Assembly (NCBI GenBank): GCA_903926385.1
Contig: CAIYIS010000059.1
Location: 62,001 to 126,000 of the forward strand
DNA length: 64,000 bases
Source of the DNA: an uncultured Bacteroidota bacterium
GTDB taxonomy: Bacteria; Bacteroidota; Bacteroidia; 2-12-FULL-35-15
Direction: 5' to 3'
In this document: positions 29,601-38,072 of the stretch, in pieces
How the letters are laid out: each line of letters starts with the position of its first letter
Numbering within the stretch: position 1 is the first letter of the stretch
Notes under the pieces: model-generated
The model's input: the letters and a program-made list of their open reading frames with translations, nothing else
The model's database searches: none
What the model was told of the DNA's origin: nothing
Program-made: the position numbers and the translations under genes

Positions 29601-29698
29601 TTGAACGCCATGGCGGTGAAATCTGGATTGAATCAGAAAAAGGTAAAGGAACAACCTTTTATTTCACAATTAAGGAGAATCTAAAAAACAACAATTAG
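26633..29698 (+). CDS. Membrane sensor histidine kinase: MASE1, three PAS, HisKA, HATPase
   Basis: 1021 residues. Residues about 15-300 are an eight-segment MASE1 sensor. A coiled coil follows (about 300-405), then three PAS domains with PAC motifs (about 408-525, 530-650 and 660-778; each ends in a DITE-type segment). The HisKA dimerisation helix has phospho-acceptor His808 (SHDLQEP), and the HATPase has NLISNAIKF, DNGIGIAP and GTGIGLAICKK. The ligand is unknown. The response regulator upstream is the likely partner. Its stop TAG overlaps the stop of the convergent helicase gene in the shared tetranucleotide TTAG. Confidence 0.9.
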   Translation: MIHPLKSYIGIRNIGYNFFVALIYFTISFVGYRLASGNDEVSSVLSASGIALAAFLLLGNRIWLGIFIGSFIYNYFFFFNLTHTNLDTILLSAFFVSTSNTLQSLVGSVFIKKIISDGSPFDTAQNIYGFTFITLFICMINASVNAIVITFINGKPIFDFTQIWFSSWLNEITGTLIITPLVFGWTYGDDHIVKPTKLTKVILLYTLVFIAGGVVFLDWLPAMTHLKKAYLTLPLLLWAARGFEQREVVTAIAISSSIAILGTVKKFGPFSNETVDDSFLSSQIYVSIISIAILSLKAANSERNQSEEELKTAHAELTNLAEERKAKLIATLQDVEDNQKRVEIIFNVLSKYTALNFSEKAPISGKSDEIDAISAGLNTLGEELEYSISAEKKYTENLENLNSLLQESEQQIQTIFDHAPEAVIVMDGEGIVDRWNPTAEEIFGWSASEIIGKPFHEFVIPQNQREIYLKGIKHFLTVRKRHVLNAPIEIDVINRFGNPFTISLNISPTLMKGRYLFIAFARDITETKKAEEKLHYTSYMVNNATDAIFATDENFNITFWNNACEKLYGFKENEVLGKSYHEIIKSEHPSTSSRENALLQLNEKGSWSGEVYHFAQSGKRIPVLSSDSILRDKSGKTIGYLSVTRDITERKNAEKELKGSQEFLNSVVENVPNMLFVKEAINLNYVRLNKAGEDILGYTHIELFEKNDYDFFTKEEADFFTSKDREVLNSGKLMEIAEELIHTKHKGVRTLETKKIPLFDENGKPQYLLGISNDITERKKMEAELKEKSTELSRSNKELEQFAYVASHDLQEPLRTINNYMQLISKRYENKLDQDAKDFIAFALDGSNRMRNLINSLLEYSRINRVKPFEEVNLNEVLKEVLHDLNKRITENNATVDVQSLPVIFGDHVLLSQIFVNLISNAIKFRGETNPEITVSYQKRKDEFLFSIKDNGIGIAPQYAEKIFVIFQRLHSKGSYPGTGIGLAICKKIVERHGGEIWIESEKGKGTTFYFTIKENLKNNN

Positions 29699-30909
29699 AA
29701 TTTTCTTTTTCCGGAAAACCTTCTGTTATTGCCGAAATTTCTTTTCCTTTCAGGCTCGGGAGCTTCTGCAGGTCTTACAGTGGTGAACTTTGGTGTTGTC
29801 TCTGTTATTACAACATTTCCTACTAGTTTCAAAATATCTTTCCAGTATGCTTTTTCCTCGGATGCACAGAAAGAAATAGCCGTTCCGCCCTCTCCTGCTC
29901 TGCCGGTTCGCCCAATCCGATGAATATATGTCTCTGCCACCTCTGGTAATTCATAATTTATTACATGGGTCAGTTTATCAACATCAATTCCCCTTGATGC
30001 GATATCAGTGGCAACAAGAAGTTTTATTGTCCTATTTTTAAATCCTTCTAATGCTTTTTGTCTTGCACTTTGAGATTTGTTACCGTGAATTGCTTCAGCA
30101 GAAATACCATACTTCACTAATTCTTTTACAAGTTTGTTAGCTCCGTGTTTGGTTCTCATAAAAACCAATGCATGATTGATGTTTTCTTTTTCCAAAACCA
30201 TTTTCAGTAGTTCCTTTTTATCCTGTTTTTCTACATAATACATAGATTGCTTAACCGCTTCCGCAGGCGCTGATATAGCTGCTACCTGAACAGAAACAGG
30301 ATTCTGCAAAAGTCCATTTGCCAACTTCTTAATTTCTGGTGGTACAGTAGCTGAGAAAAAAACAGTTTGCCTCTTAATTGGAAGTTTTGTAATTATCCTC
30401 TGTATATCTCTGATGAATCCCATGTCGAGCATCCTATCTACCTCATCCAACACAAAAAATTCTATTGTGTGAAGTTTTATAAATCCCTGATTCATTAAAT
30501 CCATCAGCCGTCCCGGAGTGGCGATTAATATATCTACTCCTTGCTGCAATGCTCTTGTCTGATTTCCTTGAGACACTCCTCCGAAAATAACCGTGTGCTT
30601 CACATTAATATTTGTACCATAATCGGTAAAACTCTCTCCGATTTGGATGGCCAACTCTCGGGTAGGTGCCAGAATAAGTGCTTTTATCCCGGGAGTCTTT
30701 TTAGCTAGTTGTTTTGCATGAAACAATTGTAAAATAGGCAACGCAAAAGCTGCTGTTTTGCCCGTTCCTGTTTGTGCACAACCAAAAACATCTTTGCCAT
30801 CAAGAATAAAAGGAATTGATTTCTCCTGAATTGGTGTTGGATTTATGTATCCCTTTTTTGTTAACGCCTCACGAATTGGCAGTATTATATTTAAATTTTC
30901 AAATGTCAT
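29695..30909 (-). CDS. rhlE: DEAD-box RNA helicase (RhlE-like)
   Basis: 404 residues. It has the Q motif with PTPIQEKSIPF, motif I AQTGTGKT, Ia PTRELAIQ, motif II DEVD instead of DEAD (LDEVDRMLDMGF), motif III SAT and motif VI HRIGRTGRAGEGG. A basic Arg/Lys/Asn tail (about residues 385-404) should bind RNA. It is the short RhlE type used in ribosome assembly and cold adaptation. DEVD is a tolerated variant and the ATP-binding residues are intact. A -7 box 160 nt upstream implies a long leader of about 155 nt. Confidence 0.93.
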   Translation of the reverse strand: MTFENLNIILPIREALTKKGYINPTPIQEKSIPFILDGKDVFGCAQTGTGKTAAFALPILQLFHAKQLAKKTPGIKALILAPTRELAIQIGESFTDYGTNINVKHTVIFGGVSQGNQTRALQQGVDILIATPGRLMDLMNQGFIKLHTIEFFVLDEVDRMLDMGFIRDIQRIITKLPIKRQTVFFSATVPPEIKKLANGLLQNPVSVQVAAISAPAEAVKQSMYYVEKQDKKELLKMVLEKENINHALVFMRTKHGANKLVKELVKYGISAEAIHGNKSQSARQKALEGFKNRTIKLLVATDIASRGIDVDKLTHVINYELPEVAETYIHRIGRTGRAGEGGTAISFCASEEKAYWKDILKLVGNVVITETTPKFTTVRPAEAPEPERKRNFGNNRRFSGKRKF

Positions 30910-31069
30910 AATTGATTATATAGTTTTTATTAGTCACCACAAATAGTTAGTGATTGCGGGAATTCCGACGTTATTTTAATTAAAGAAAGAAAGTGAAAAT
31001 TTAACTGAGTGGGAGAAGTACAGTTGAACAAAACAGTTATTAAAATACAAATTCAATTTTTTATCGCGA

Positions 31070-31077
31070 CAAAGGTA
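31070..31077 (-). promoter_or_regulatory. -7 promoter box for the RNA helicase
   Basis: The minus strand reads TACCTTTG. Start codon distance is about 160 nt, leaving a leader long enough for cold or auto-regulation, as known for several RNA helicase mRNAs. No conserved structure was identified in it. Confidence 0.45.
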
Positions 31078-31137
31078 GGCAATATTATTGAGACCATAGC
31101 GAAATATTGAAATAGCCGCCTACCCTGCCCTGCGGAG

Positions 31138-32406
31138 TTACTCAACAATCAACTTTTCGTTTGCAAGAATTTTGTCACCATCTGTCAAAATCAAATTATA
31201 TAACCCATCCCCTAACTGACTGACATCAATTTGTGCTTTATTTGAATTCAAAAAATGTCTTGTCATCACCAATTGCCCCACTGAATTGAATAAACGCAAA
31301 TCTATACCTGTACCAATTTTATCTTTCAACTCAATATTAATTCTTTCATTTACCGGATTAGGATAAATGAGAATAGAATTATTCTGAGCTAAAGAAGAAA
31401 TTCCGGTTAAATAATTTACCTGAATGGTATCAAACGCAAGAAATGATTTACAGTTATTCGAAGCGGTTAAAGAAATAACAAATTGCCCCAATGAAGGGTA
31501 GGTTTCTGATGGATTTATCTGAGTAGAATTATTACCATCACCAAAATTCCAACTATAGTTTGTGCTATTAGCCGACTGATTATTAAACTGAACAATATTT
31601 CCGTTTACAGAATTAGTAAAAGAAGCATTTGGAATATCTCCCCCACCTTGCCAGAGTGCAAGACTATCCAACACTGTTGCTCCACCTATTGATTGCAATA
31701 TAAAAGCATCGCCAGATGTTATCCCCGTTGGGAAAGATGCACCAATAGGTGATTTATGAAAAACAGAAGCATAGAAAACACATGCTGCAAGATAAGTTCC
31801 AAAAATAGTTGGATGACTTTGGTCTGTTTGATATAAACCAATTGAGGGGTAGTTATCACGTATATGTTTCCAGGCAACTCCAACGGGAGAACACGATGCA
31901 TGATTATCTGATGCCATTTGCAAATAGCTTTCACGTAAGCTTTGTTGCATTCCATTATAAGTACATATTGGAGGGTAAAAAGCACAATTACTTGAATCTC
32001 CGTTTTGCCTTCCCCAAGTCATATAAAATAAGGTTTCAGTACAACTATCATTCGCCACTATCATACTGTCCAATATCCTAGCATAAGGATATGTATCGGT
32101 TGCTACTTGGGATGGTGGAAAAGCAGGCATCTGACTTTGTTCTTGCAAAACCACATAATCCCAAGGTTGTTGATTTATTTTTGCTACTGTGGTTGCATTG
32201 GTTGAATGCAAATTAAGGGTGTAGCCTCCGGGTGCAGATGAATCAAAATTAATTGAATCTCCCTTGGAAAGGGCAAGGTCGTGGAGCGTTTGAGGCAAAT
32301 TGTTCACATAGGTATAACTATTACCAATGAATAATATCGAAGTGGTTTGCGCTGTTAGTTTTCCATACAACAACACGATTACTATAATTATTACTGCTTT
32401 TTTCAT
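31138..32406 (-). CDS. SGNH-hydrolase-like protein with PKD domain and T9SS sorting signal
   Basis: 422 residues from the ATG at 32406 (MKKAVIIIV, signal peptide to about residue 20). An SGNH/GDSL-like N-terminal domain (block I ILFIGNSYTYVNN, then VVLQEQS, and DQSHPT with the catalytic Asp/His pattern) is followed by a PKD domain (about 265-340, with YSWNFGDG) and a C-terminal T9SS type-A sorting domain (about 345-422, with YPNPVNERI and GLYNLIL). The protein is exported, cleaved and attached to surface lipopolysaccharide. The substrate (an ester or glycan) is unknown. A terminator lies between it and siaC, so it has its own start region. Confidence 0.85.
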   Translation of the reverse strand: MKKAVIIIVIVLLYGKLTAQTTSILFIGNSYTYVNNLPQTLHDLALSKGDSINFDSSAPGGYTLNLHSTNATTVAKINQQPWDYVVLQEQSQMPAFPPSQVATDTYPYARILDSMIVANDSCTETLFYMTWGRQNGDSSNCAFYPPICTYNGMQQSLRESYLQMASDNHASCSPVGVAWKHIRDNYPSIGLYQTDQSHPTIFGTYLAACVFYASVFHKSPIGASFPTGITSGDAFILQSIGGATVLDSLALWQGGGDIPNASFTNSVNGNIVQFNNQSANSTNYSWNFGDGNNSTQINPSETYPSLGQFVISLTASNNCKSFLAFDTIQVNYLTGISSLAQNNSILIYPNPVNERINIELKDKIGTGIDLRLFNSVGQLVMTRHFLNSNKAQIDVSQLGDGLYNLILTDGDKILANEKLIVE

Positions 32407-32423
32407 CTCTTTTTTAAATAAAA

Positions 32424-32447
32424 ATCCCAAACCTGAAAGTTTGGGAT
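32424..32447 (-). terminator. Intrinsic terminator after siaB-siaC
   Basis: A 9-bp stem (32424-32432 pairing with 32439-32447, ATCCCAAAC/GTTTGGGAT) with a 6-nt loop, followed in the minus direction by a T-rich tract. It ends the siaB-siaC transcript 17 nt before the SGNH start codon at 32406. Confidence 0.8.
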
Positions 32448-32468
32448 ATCTGTTCAATTCTGTTTCCC

Positions 32469-32846
32469 TTATTTGTTTTCTTTAAACAAAAATTTAAGAT
32501 TTGTAATTTTCCTATAATCCTCTCCTGTTTTCTTTATGTCATCGTCATCTTGATCATAATGCCAGTGAATTTCTACATCTATTCCTTCCGATTGATAAGT
32601 CATCAGTATTCTCAAAATCTGTTTTACTGATATAATGGATGACGAACTCAAATAAACAAAATTGAATTTTATTTTAAAACTGGCAGGCTTTTGCTTTTTA
32701 TATTCAAGCAGCCAGTCAAGGGTTGACTGATAAAATTGCTTACAATCTTCGGGAAACGATTTTCCTTCCATCAAAAACCTTTTCTTATCAGCATCCAGAA
32801 GAATGTGAGGTGTACTTACACTTGATTCTAATTCTAGTCGTTTCAT
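32469..32846 (-). CDS. siaC: SiaC-family regulatory phosphoprotein (DUF1987)
   Basis: 125 residues. TPHILLDADKKRFLMEGKSF and PEDCKQFY are the opening blocks of the SiaC (DUF1987) family. In Pseudomonas, SiaC binds the diguanylate cyclase SiaD unless phosphorylated by SiaB. Here the segment that holds the phosphorylated Thr in SiaC looks like YLSSSS, so the acceptor may be a Ser (alignment inferred by eye). It abuts siaB with no gap. No diguanylate cyclase is seen in the window, so the target is open. Confidence 0.78.
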   Translation of the reverse strand: MKRLELESSVSTPHILLDADKKRFLMEGKSFPEDCKQFYQSTLDWLLEYKKQKPASFKIKFNFVYLSSSSIISVKQILRILMTYQSEGIDVEIHWHYDQDDDDIKKTGEDYRKITNLKFLFKENK

Positions 32847-33425
32847 TTATGCTTGTACTTTTGCTCTCATACAGAATAATGAATAATCATTATTCAATGG
32901 TTCAAATTCAAAATCTATATTATTGTTCGATTTTAAAGCTATCGTTATAAATCCTAATCCGGCTCCTCCTTTTTTAGATAACTCTCCGTTGGATAATACT
33001 TCCAGATATTCTTTTTTCAAATCAGCATCATTAAGCGACTTTACTCTTTCCAATCTCTTCACAAGTTTTTCGGCTGAAGCTTTAGGTAAAACATTTCCGG
33101 AGTAAGTTATAAATTCATTCTCGTGTTTTCCGATAATAAAGTAGGTCATTTGATTGCTATTATTATCACGCTCGGCATGGAAACAAATATTTTGAAGTGT
33201 TTCGATTGCAATGTTGAATATTCTTTTCACCACACCTTTATTTACCCCCATATTCATCATCTGATTTTCAACAATTGTTGATATTGTGTTAACCTGATTC
33301 TGATCCAACTCCCCAACATGCATAACCATTTCCTTACTGTCTGCACCATGGCAAATAGCTCGTATGCTTTTTACTTTATCAGCAAAAACAGCCTGTTCAG
33401 AAGATTCCGGTTTAGTTATATCCAT
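32847..33425 (-). CDS. siaB: SiaB-family protein kinase
   Basis: 192 residues with a GHKL-type kinase fold. The N-box-like segment is ETLQNICFHAE (about 75-85) and the Gly-rich lid is GGAGLGFITIA (about 155-165). SiaB family members phosphorylate the SiaC partner on Ser or Thr, like an anti-sigma kinase in a partner switch. It is directly followed by siaC. The phosphatase (SiaA) and effector (SiaD) of the Pseudomonas system are missing, so this is the two-gene form found in Bacteroidota. Confidence 0.8.
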   Translation of the reverse strand: MDITKPESSEQAVFADKVKSIRAICHGADSKEMVMHVGELDQNQVNTISTIVENQMMNMGVNKGVVKRIFNIAIETLQNICFHAERDNNSNQMTYFIIGKHENEFITYSGNVLPKASAEKLVKRLERVKSLNDADLKKEYLEVLSNGELSKKGGAGLGFITIALKSNNNIDFEFEPLNNDYSLFCMRAKVQA

Positions 33426-33551
33426 CTTTTTCTTTAAAAGATTCTGTAAAAATAGTAAGTTGGTTCTTTAAAATTTTACCCAATAGTAGTAAATAATTTT
33501 TAATGGTTTACACATTTATTAACTTTTTTATCAAACTTAACCGTTAATATG

Positions 33552-33559
33552 TACATTTG
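33552..33559 (+). promoter_or_regulatory. -7 promoter box for the ChaN-like gene
   Basis: TACATTTG, 22 nt before the ATG at 33581. It overlaps the TTG start of the longest ORF (33557), which is therefore not used. Confidence 0.55.
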
Positions 33560-33580
33560 GCGAAATTTAATTTACTAGTT

Positions 33581-34444
33581 ATGAAGCTTAAAACAATATC
33601 TGCCATTGCAATTACGTTAACTCTTTTTGCGTTTAAAGGAGACAAACCGGCTTACACCATTTACGATTCGAAAGGAAAAGAAAGTAATTATGACGACATG
33701 CTGAAAGACGCTAAAGATGCAGATATTATTCTTTTTGGCGAGTTACACGACAATCCTATTATTCACTGGCTAGAATTTGAACTAACCAAAGACGTTTACG
33801 CTGACAAAAAAAACAATCTGATTATGGGTGCCGAAATGTTTGAAGCCGATGACCAGATAGCACTTACCGAATATTTACAAGGAAAGATTACAGATAAAAC
33901 ATTGAAAGATGAAGTGAAGCTATGGCCTAATTACAAAACCGATTATAAACCTTTGGTTGAATTTGCTAAATCAAAACATTTACCTTTTGTAGCCGATAAT
34001 ATTCCAAGACGTTATGCAAACATAGTTTATAACAAAGGCCTTGTAAAACTTGACAGCATAGACCCTGAGGCAAAAAAATGGATGTGTCCGTTGCCTTTTA
34101 AATATGATGCTGAGTTAAAATGTTACAAAGAAATTAATGAAGCCGCGGGCGAACATTGCAACGACAATTTACCAATATCTCAGGCTATAAAAGATGCCAC
34201 CATGGCTTATTTTATACTAAAAAACTGGAAACAAGGTAAAACGTACATTCATTTTAATGGTTCGTATCACAGCAATTACCATCAGGGAATAGAATGGTAT
34301 CTCAAACTTTCGAATCCTAACTTGAAAGTGTTTACCATTGGAGCTAACGAGCAGGCAGGGTTAGATACGCTTGCAAAAGATGCTTATAAAATGGCCAATT
34401 ATATTATTTGCACACCCGAATCGATGACAAAAACACAACAGTAA
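33581..34444 (+). CDS. ChaN-like (heme-binding lipoprotein family) protein
   Basis: 287 residues from the ATG at 33581. ILFGELHDNPIIHWLEFEL is the family signature of the ChaN/TIKI-like domain; ChaN of Campylobacter binds heme, and related domains are metal-dependent peptidases. GAEMFEADDQ and FNGSYHSNYHQG carry further conserved Glu and His residues. A signal sequence is present (to about residue 16) but no clear lipobox Cys, so it is probably periplasmic. Heme versus protease function cannot be decided from sequence. Confidence 0.75.
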   Translation: MKLKTISAIAITLTLFAFKGDKPAYTIYDSKGKESNYDDMLKDAKDADIILFGELHDNPIIHWLEFELTKDVYADKKNNLIMGAEMFEADDQIALTEYLQGKITDKTLKDEVKLWPNYKTDYKPLVEFAKSKHLPFVADNIPRRYANIVYNKGLVKLDSIDPEAKKWMCPLPFKYDAELKCYKEINEAAGEHCNDNLPISQAIKDATMAYFILKNWKQGKTYIHFNGSYHSNYHQGIEWYLKLSNPNLKVFTIGANEQAGLDTLAKDAYKMANYIICTPESMTKTQQ

Positions 34445-34465
34445 AAAGCAACTGAGAATATACTG

Positions 34466-35812
34466 ATGGTTAAAAACTCCATTTTTATTAGTCTTCTCAT
34501 TGCTTGTTTGTTTTTATTGTGGGCTGCATTATTTAATGGCTTCCCCATTGTTTATCCCGACACTTCCACGTATTTGTCTTCCGGTTTTGAGTTAGAAACT
34601 CCGGCCGACCGACCTATTACTTATGGCTTATTTATTTTATTAACCAGCCTGCATGGCTTTTCGTTATGGGGTGTGGTGCTGCTTCAGTCGTTCGTATTAG
34701 CTTATGTTATTTTTCTTCTGTTTAAATATTTCACAGCATGCAGAAATCCGCAAATCTTTAGTCTTATTGCAATCATCTTCCTTTCGTTTACTTCGGGTTT
34801 GCCTTGGGTAAGCGGTATGTTGCTCCCTGATGTGTTCACTCCTATTTCGTTTATTTCTCTATTTCTGCTTTTCTTTTCAAGCAAACTAACCATAGGCGAA
34901 AGGATAGCTGTGTATGTAATTTTTATTGTGGCCAATGCCATGCACATGTCGCATCTATTAATTAACGTACTACTGATATGTTCATTTTTATTTATTACCA
35001 ATATTACTTTCTTAAAAAAACATCTTCCTGTTATCCGAACCGGAAAACTTATACTTTTCCTTTGCATTACATTTTCAGGTATCATCATTATGTCATCGGC
35101 AATGTCGAAATCAAAACATATTTTCTATATGGGACACATGGTGGAAAACGGAATACTTAAAAAGTTTCTGGACGAAAACTGCGCTTCTCAAAATTATAAA
35201 CTATGCGCGTATAAAGATTCTTTGCCGGCAAGTGCCGACAGATTTTTATGGGATTACAAAAACAGTCCGATATATAAAATGGGAGGATGGAAAGAATGCG
35301 ATGCAGAGTTCAACTCCATCATTGGTCAAACTTTTACCAAACCCGAATACATCAAACTTCATATTCAGGCTTCGTTGAGTGGCACAAAAAACCAGCTTAC
35401 TACTTTTAATATTGGCGAGGGAAACGTTAGCTTCGGGAAAGAAACAATGCTGTATCAGCGTATCGAAAAATTTATTCCCGGCAACATAGAGTCGTATGCT
35501 CACTGCAAACAAACCGAAAGTAAATTAACCCTTTTCAGTATATTCGATTGGCCTTATAAAATTGCTGTTTACTTTTCGCTTATTGTTCTTATTTTTCTCC
35601 TTGTTCTAAAACAATTAAGAAACAGAACCACCGCAGAACAGCGATTGTTAATTGTATTTACCTTTTTGGGAATTATCTATAACGACTTTGTATGTGCCAC
35701 CTTATCCACAGTGGCCAACAGATTTGCATGCCGTATTATGTGGCTCTTACCTTTGCTCCTGCTGATGATTATATTCAGCAATTTATCCGGTTCTCAAAAA
35801 AACAAACTTTAG
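34466..35812 (+). CDS. Polytopic membrane protein, possible GT-C-type glycosyltransferase
   Basis: 448 residues with about ten membrane segments. The first extracytoplasmic loop carries FPIVYPDTSTYLSSG, similar to the acidic loop near the first helix of GT-C (lipid-phosphate-sugar dependent) transferases. A long soluble loop (about residues 215-350) follows. No family could be assigned with confidence. It starts 21 nt after the ChaN-like gene and its TAG stop overlaps the ABC-F stop in TTAG. Confidence 0.55.
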   Translation: MVKNSIFISLLIACLFLLWAALFNGFPIVYPDTSTYLSSGFELETPADRPITYGLFILLTSLHGFSLWGVVLLQSFVLAYVIFLLFKYFTACRNPQIFSLIAIIFLSFTSGLPWVSGMLLPDVFTPISFISLFLLFFSSKLTIGERIAVYVIFIVANAMHMSHLLINVLLICSFLFITNITFLKKHLPVIRTGKLILFLCITFSGIIIMSSAMSKSKHIFYMGHMVENGILKKFLDENCASQNYKLCAYKDSLPASADRFLWDYKNSPIYKMGGWKECDAEFNSIIGQTFTKPEYIKLHIQASLSGTKNQLTTFNIGEGNVSFGKETMLYQRIEKFIPGNIESYAHCKQTESKLTLFSIFDWPYKIAVYFSLIVLIFLLVLKQLRNRTTAEQRLLIVFTFLGIIYNDFVCATLSTVANRFACRIMWLLPLLLLMIIFSNLSGSQKNKL

Positions 35813-37743
35813 TTCAGCTCCTCTGCTTTAGCTTGCAATTGTTCCCACTTGGTCATTTCTGAGTCCATTTGCTTTTTCATTTGCTCGTATCGTGCATACA
35901 TTTCCTTATCGTTAATGATGGTTTGATATTGGGCCGAATCCGACAATTTATCGTCTATTACTTTAATCTCTTGTTCCAGTCGGGCTATTTCTTTTTCTAC
36001 TTTACTTATGTCCGACTTTATTTGTTTCAATTGTTTTTCCTTTTCCAAATCCTTTGCATCGGGTTTTGGCTTTTCGGGCTTTGGCTCTGCTTTGGGCTTA
36101 ACAAAAGGTGTTTTGGTATTCATTTCGCTTAGTCGGTCCATCTTTATTTTTTCCATAAATTCGGTAATACCGCCCAAGTGTTCTTTTACTGTACCATGTT
36201 TAAATTCGTACATCTTATGTACCAAATCTGTCAAAAAATCTCTATCGTGCGACACAATGATGGCTGTACCTTCGTAGGCCAGCAAGGCTCTTTTCAAAAC
36301 CTCTTTACTTCTTATGTCAAGGTGATTGGTAGGCTCATCGAGCACCAACAAATTATAAGGTTCGAGCAAAAGCTTACATAGGGCAAGTCTTCCTCTTTCA
36401 CCTCCGCTCAGCACTCTTACTTTTTTATCTATATCATCTCCTCCAAATAAAAACGAACCCAACATGGTACGCACCTGCTTGCGCACATCGCCTACAGCCA
36501 GTTCGTCTATGGTTTCGAACACTGTTTTATTCTGATCCAAACGCTCCGCCTGATCTTGCGCAAAATAACCCATCTTTACACTATGACCCAAAATAACATT
36601 GCCTTCGTGCTCTATTTGTTTTGCAATCATTTTCATCATCGTACTCTTTCCTTCCCCGTTTCGCCCCACCAATGCTATCTTTTCGCCTTTGGTTAAAATA
36701 AATGTTGCATCCTTAAAAATACGTTTGGCACCATACACCTTACCTGCATCTTCCACCGTAAGCACTATCTTTCCGCTATGAGCCGGTGGCGGAAACCGAA
36801 ACGCTATAGCAGTGCTGTCGTTTTCGTCCACCTCCACTATCTCCATTCTGTCGAGTTTCTTTATCAACGACTGCGCAAAAGCCGCTTTACTTGCCTTTGC
36901 ACGGTATTTATCTATCAATACTTCGGTTTGATTAATTATTTTCTGTTGATTCTTGGCTGCATTCTCTTGCTGTTCTCTGCGCTCTGCTCTCAGCACCAAG
37001 TAGCGGGAGTAATTGGTTTTGTAATCGTATATTTTCTGATTCGATATTTCAATGGTTCGAGTGGTTACTGTATCCAAAAATTGCTTATCGTGACTAATCA
37101 GCATTACCGAACCTGCAAACGTACTCAGCGTTTCTTCCAGCCATTGAATAGATTCAATGTCCAAGTGATTGGTAGGCTCATCGAGCAAAAGAATATCGGG
37201 CTTGCGCAATAATATTTTTGCCAACTCTATCCTCATTCTCCATCCACCGCTAAACTCTGCTGTTTGCCTGTTAAAATCAGCACGTTCAAAACCCAGCCCT
37301 CTCAATATTTTTTCTATCTCCTCTTCTTTGTTAGATGCACCAATAATATCCAATCGGTGATTGATATCGGTAAGTTCCGTAATCAAATCCATATAGGCAT
37401 CGCTTTCGTAATCGGTGCGGGTTTCTATTTCGTGAGTTATCACAGCCAGTCTGGCTTCCAGTTTTTGAATTTCCTCAAATGCAGTAGCCGTTTCTTCGAA
37501 CACCGTGCGCCCGTGCTGGTGAATCATGTCTTGAGGCAAATACCCAATACGCGTATCGTTTGGCTTCGAAATCTCACCCTTAGTGGGGCTTTGCTCTCCT
37601 GCCAATAGCTTTAGCATAGTCGATTTTCCCGCTCCATTTTTACCTGCCAAACCTATACGGTCTTTCAGATTGATAAGGAACGACACATTATCAAACAAAT
37701 CGTATCCTCCAAAGGATACTGTTACGGAATTAACTGAAATCAT
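35809..37743 (-). CDS. ABC-F family ATPase (ribosome-associated)
   Basis: 644 residues with two ABC domains and no membrane part. Walker A loops are AGKNGAGKST and VGRNGEGKST; signatures are FSGGWRM and LSGGERGRL; both Walker B are LLLDEPTNHLD and LVLDEPTNHLD. The linker between domains and a C-terminal coiled coil (about 570-640) fit Uup/YdiF/EttA-type factors that bind the ribosomal E site. Whether it gives antibiotic resistance cannot be told. A -7 box (TACCTTTG) lies 27 nt upstream. Confidence 0.9.
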   Translation of the reverse strand: MISVNSVTVSFGGYDLFDNVSFLINLKDRIGLAGKNGAGKSTMLKLLAGEQSPTKGEISKPNDTRIGYLPQDMIHQHGRTVFEETATAFEEIQKLEARLAVITHEIETRTDYESDAYMDLITELTDINHRLDIIGASNKEEEIEKILRGLGFERADFNRQTAEFSGGWRMRIELAKILLRKPDILLLDEPTNHLDIESIQWLEETLSTFAGSVMLISHDKQFLDTVTTRTIEISNQKIYDYKTNYSRYLVLRAERREQQENAAKNQQKIINQTEVLIDKYRAKASKAAFAQSLIKKLDRMEIVEVDENDSTAIAFRFPPPAHSGKIVLTVEDAGKVYGAKRIFKDATFILTKGEKIALVGRNGEGKSTMMKMIAKQIEHEGNVILGHSVKMGYFAQDQAERLDQNKTVFETIDELAVGDVRKQVRTMLGSFLFGGDDIDKKVRVLSGGERGRLALCKLLLEPYNLLVLDEPTNHLDIRSKEVLKRALLAYEGTAIIVSHDRDFLTDLVHKMYEFKHGTVKEHLGGITEFMEKIKMDRLSEMNTKTPFVKPKAEPKPEKPKPDAKDLEKEKQLKQIKSDISKVEKEIARLEQEIKVIDDKLSDSAQYQTIINDKEMYARYEQMKKQMDSEMTKWEQLQAKAEELN

Positions 37744-37769
37744 TTTTTATTTTAAAATTTTTAGGGGCG

Positions 37770-37777
37770 CAAAGGTA
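37770..37777 (-). promoter_or_regulatory. -7 promoter box for the ABC-F gene
   Basis: The minus strand reads TACCTTTG, 27 nt upstream of the ABC-F ATG. Confidence 0.55.
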
Positions 37778-38021
37778 ACAAACTATTCAATAAAGTTACA
37801 TACCTCAATTGGGAATTGGGCAATGGGTAATAGGCAATTGAGCAATTAGGCAGTAGACAATGTGGGAGGAATTTCAGATTTCAGATTGCAAATTTGGGGA
37901 TTGGGATGGGTGATTTGGGGTGTTTTTTGGAATATTTAATCGAAGGGGAGAATGGTTTGGGAGAAGAATTGGGAGGAATGGGATTTTGATTTTGAGGTTT
38001 GGGGGAATTTCAAAACAACGG

Positions 38022-38060
38022 TCGAAAATAAGTTGACAATGATCGAAAATAAGTTGGAAA
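38022..38060. repeat. Array E: two-unit 21-nt repeat
   Basis: TCGAAAATAAGTTG occurs at 38022 and again exactly 21 nt later at 38043. A REP-like element follows about 12 nt later, the same order as array C followed by R2. Confidence 0.5.
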
Positions 38061-38072
38061 CATTGAAGAAGG

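Noticed and set aside
30454-30465. DEVD instead of DEAD in the RNA helicase as a sign of inactivity
   Set aside because: The third residue of motif II varies in active helicases; the Asp and Glu that bind Mg-ATP are intact, as are motifs I, III and VI.
33557-33580. N-terminal extension of the ChaN-like gene from a TTG start
   Set aside because: It overlaps the -7 promoter box, so it would not be transcribed; the ATG at 33581 begins a normal signal peptide.
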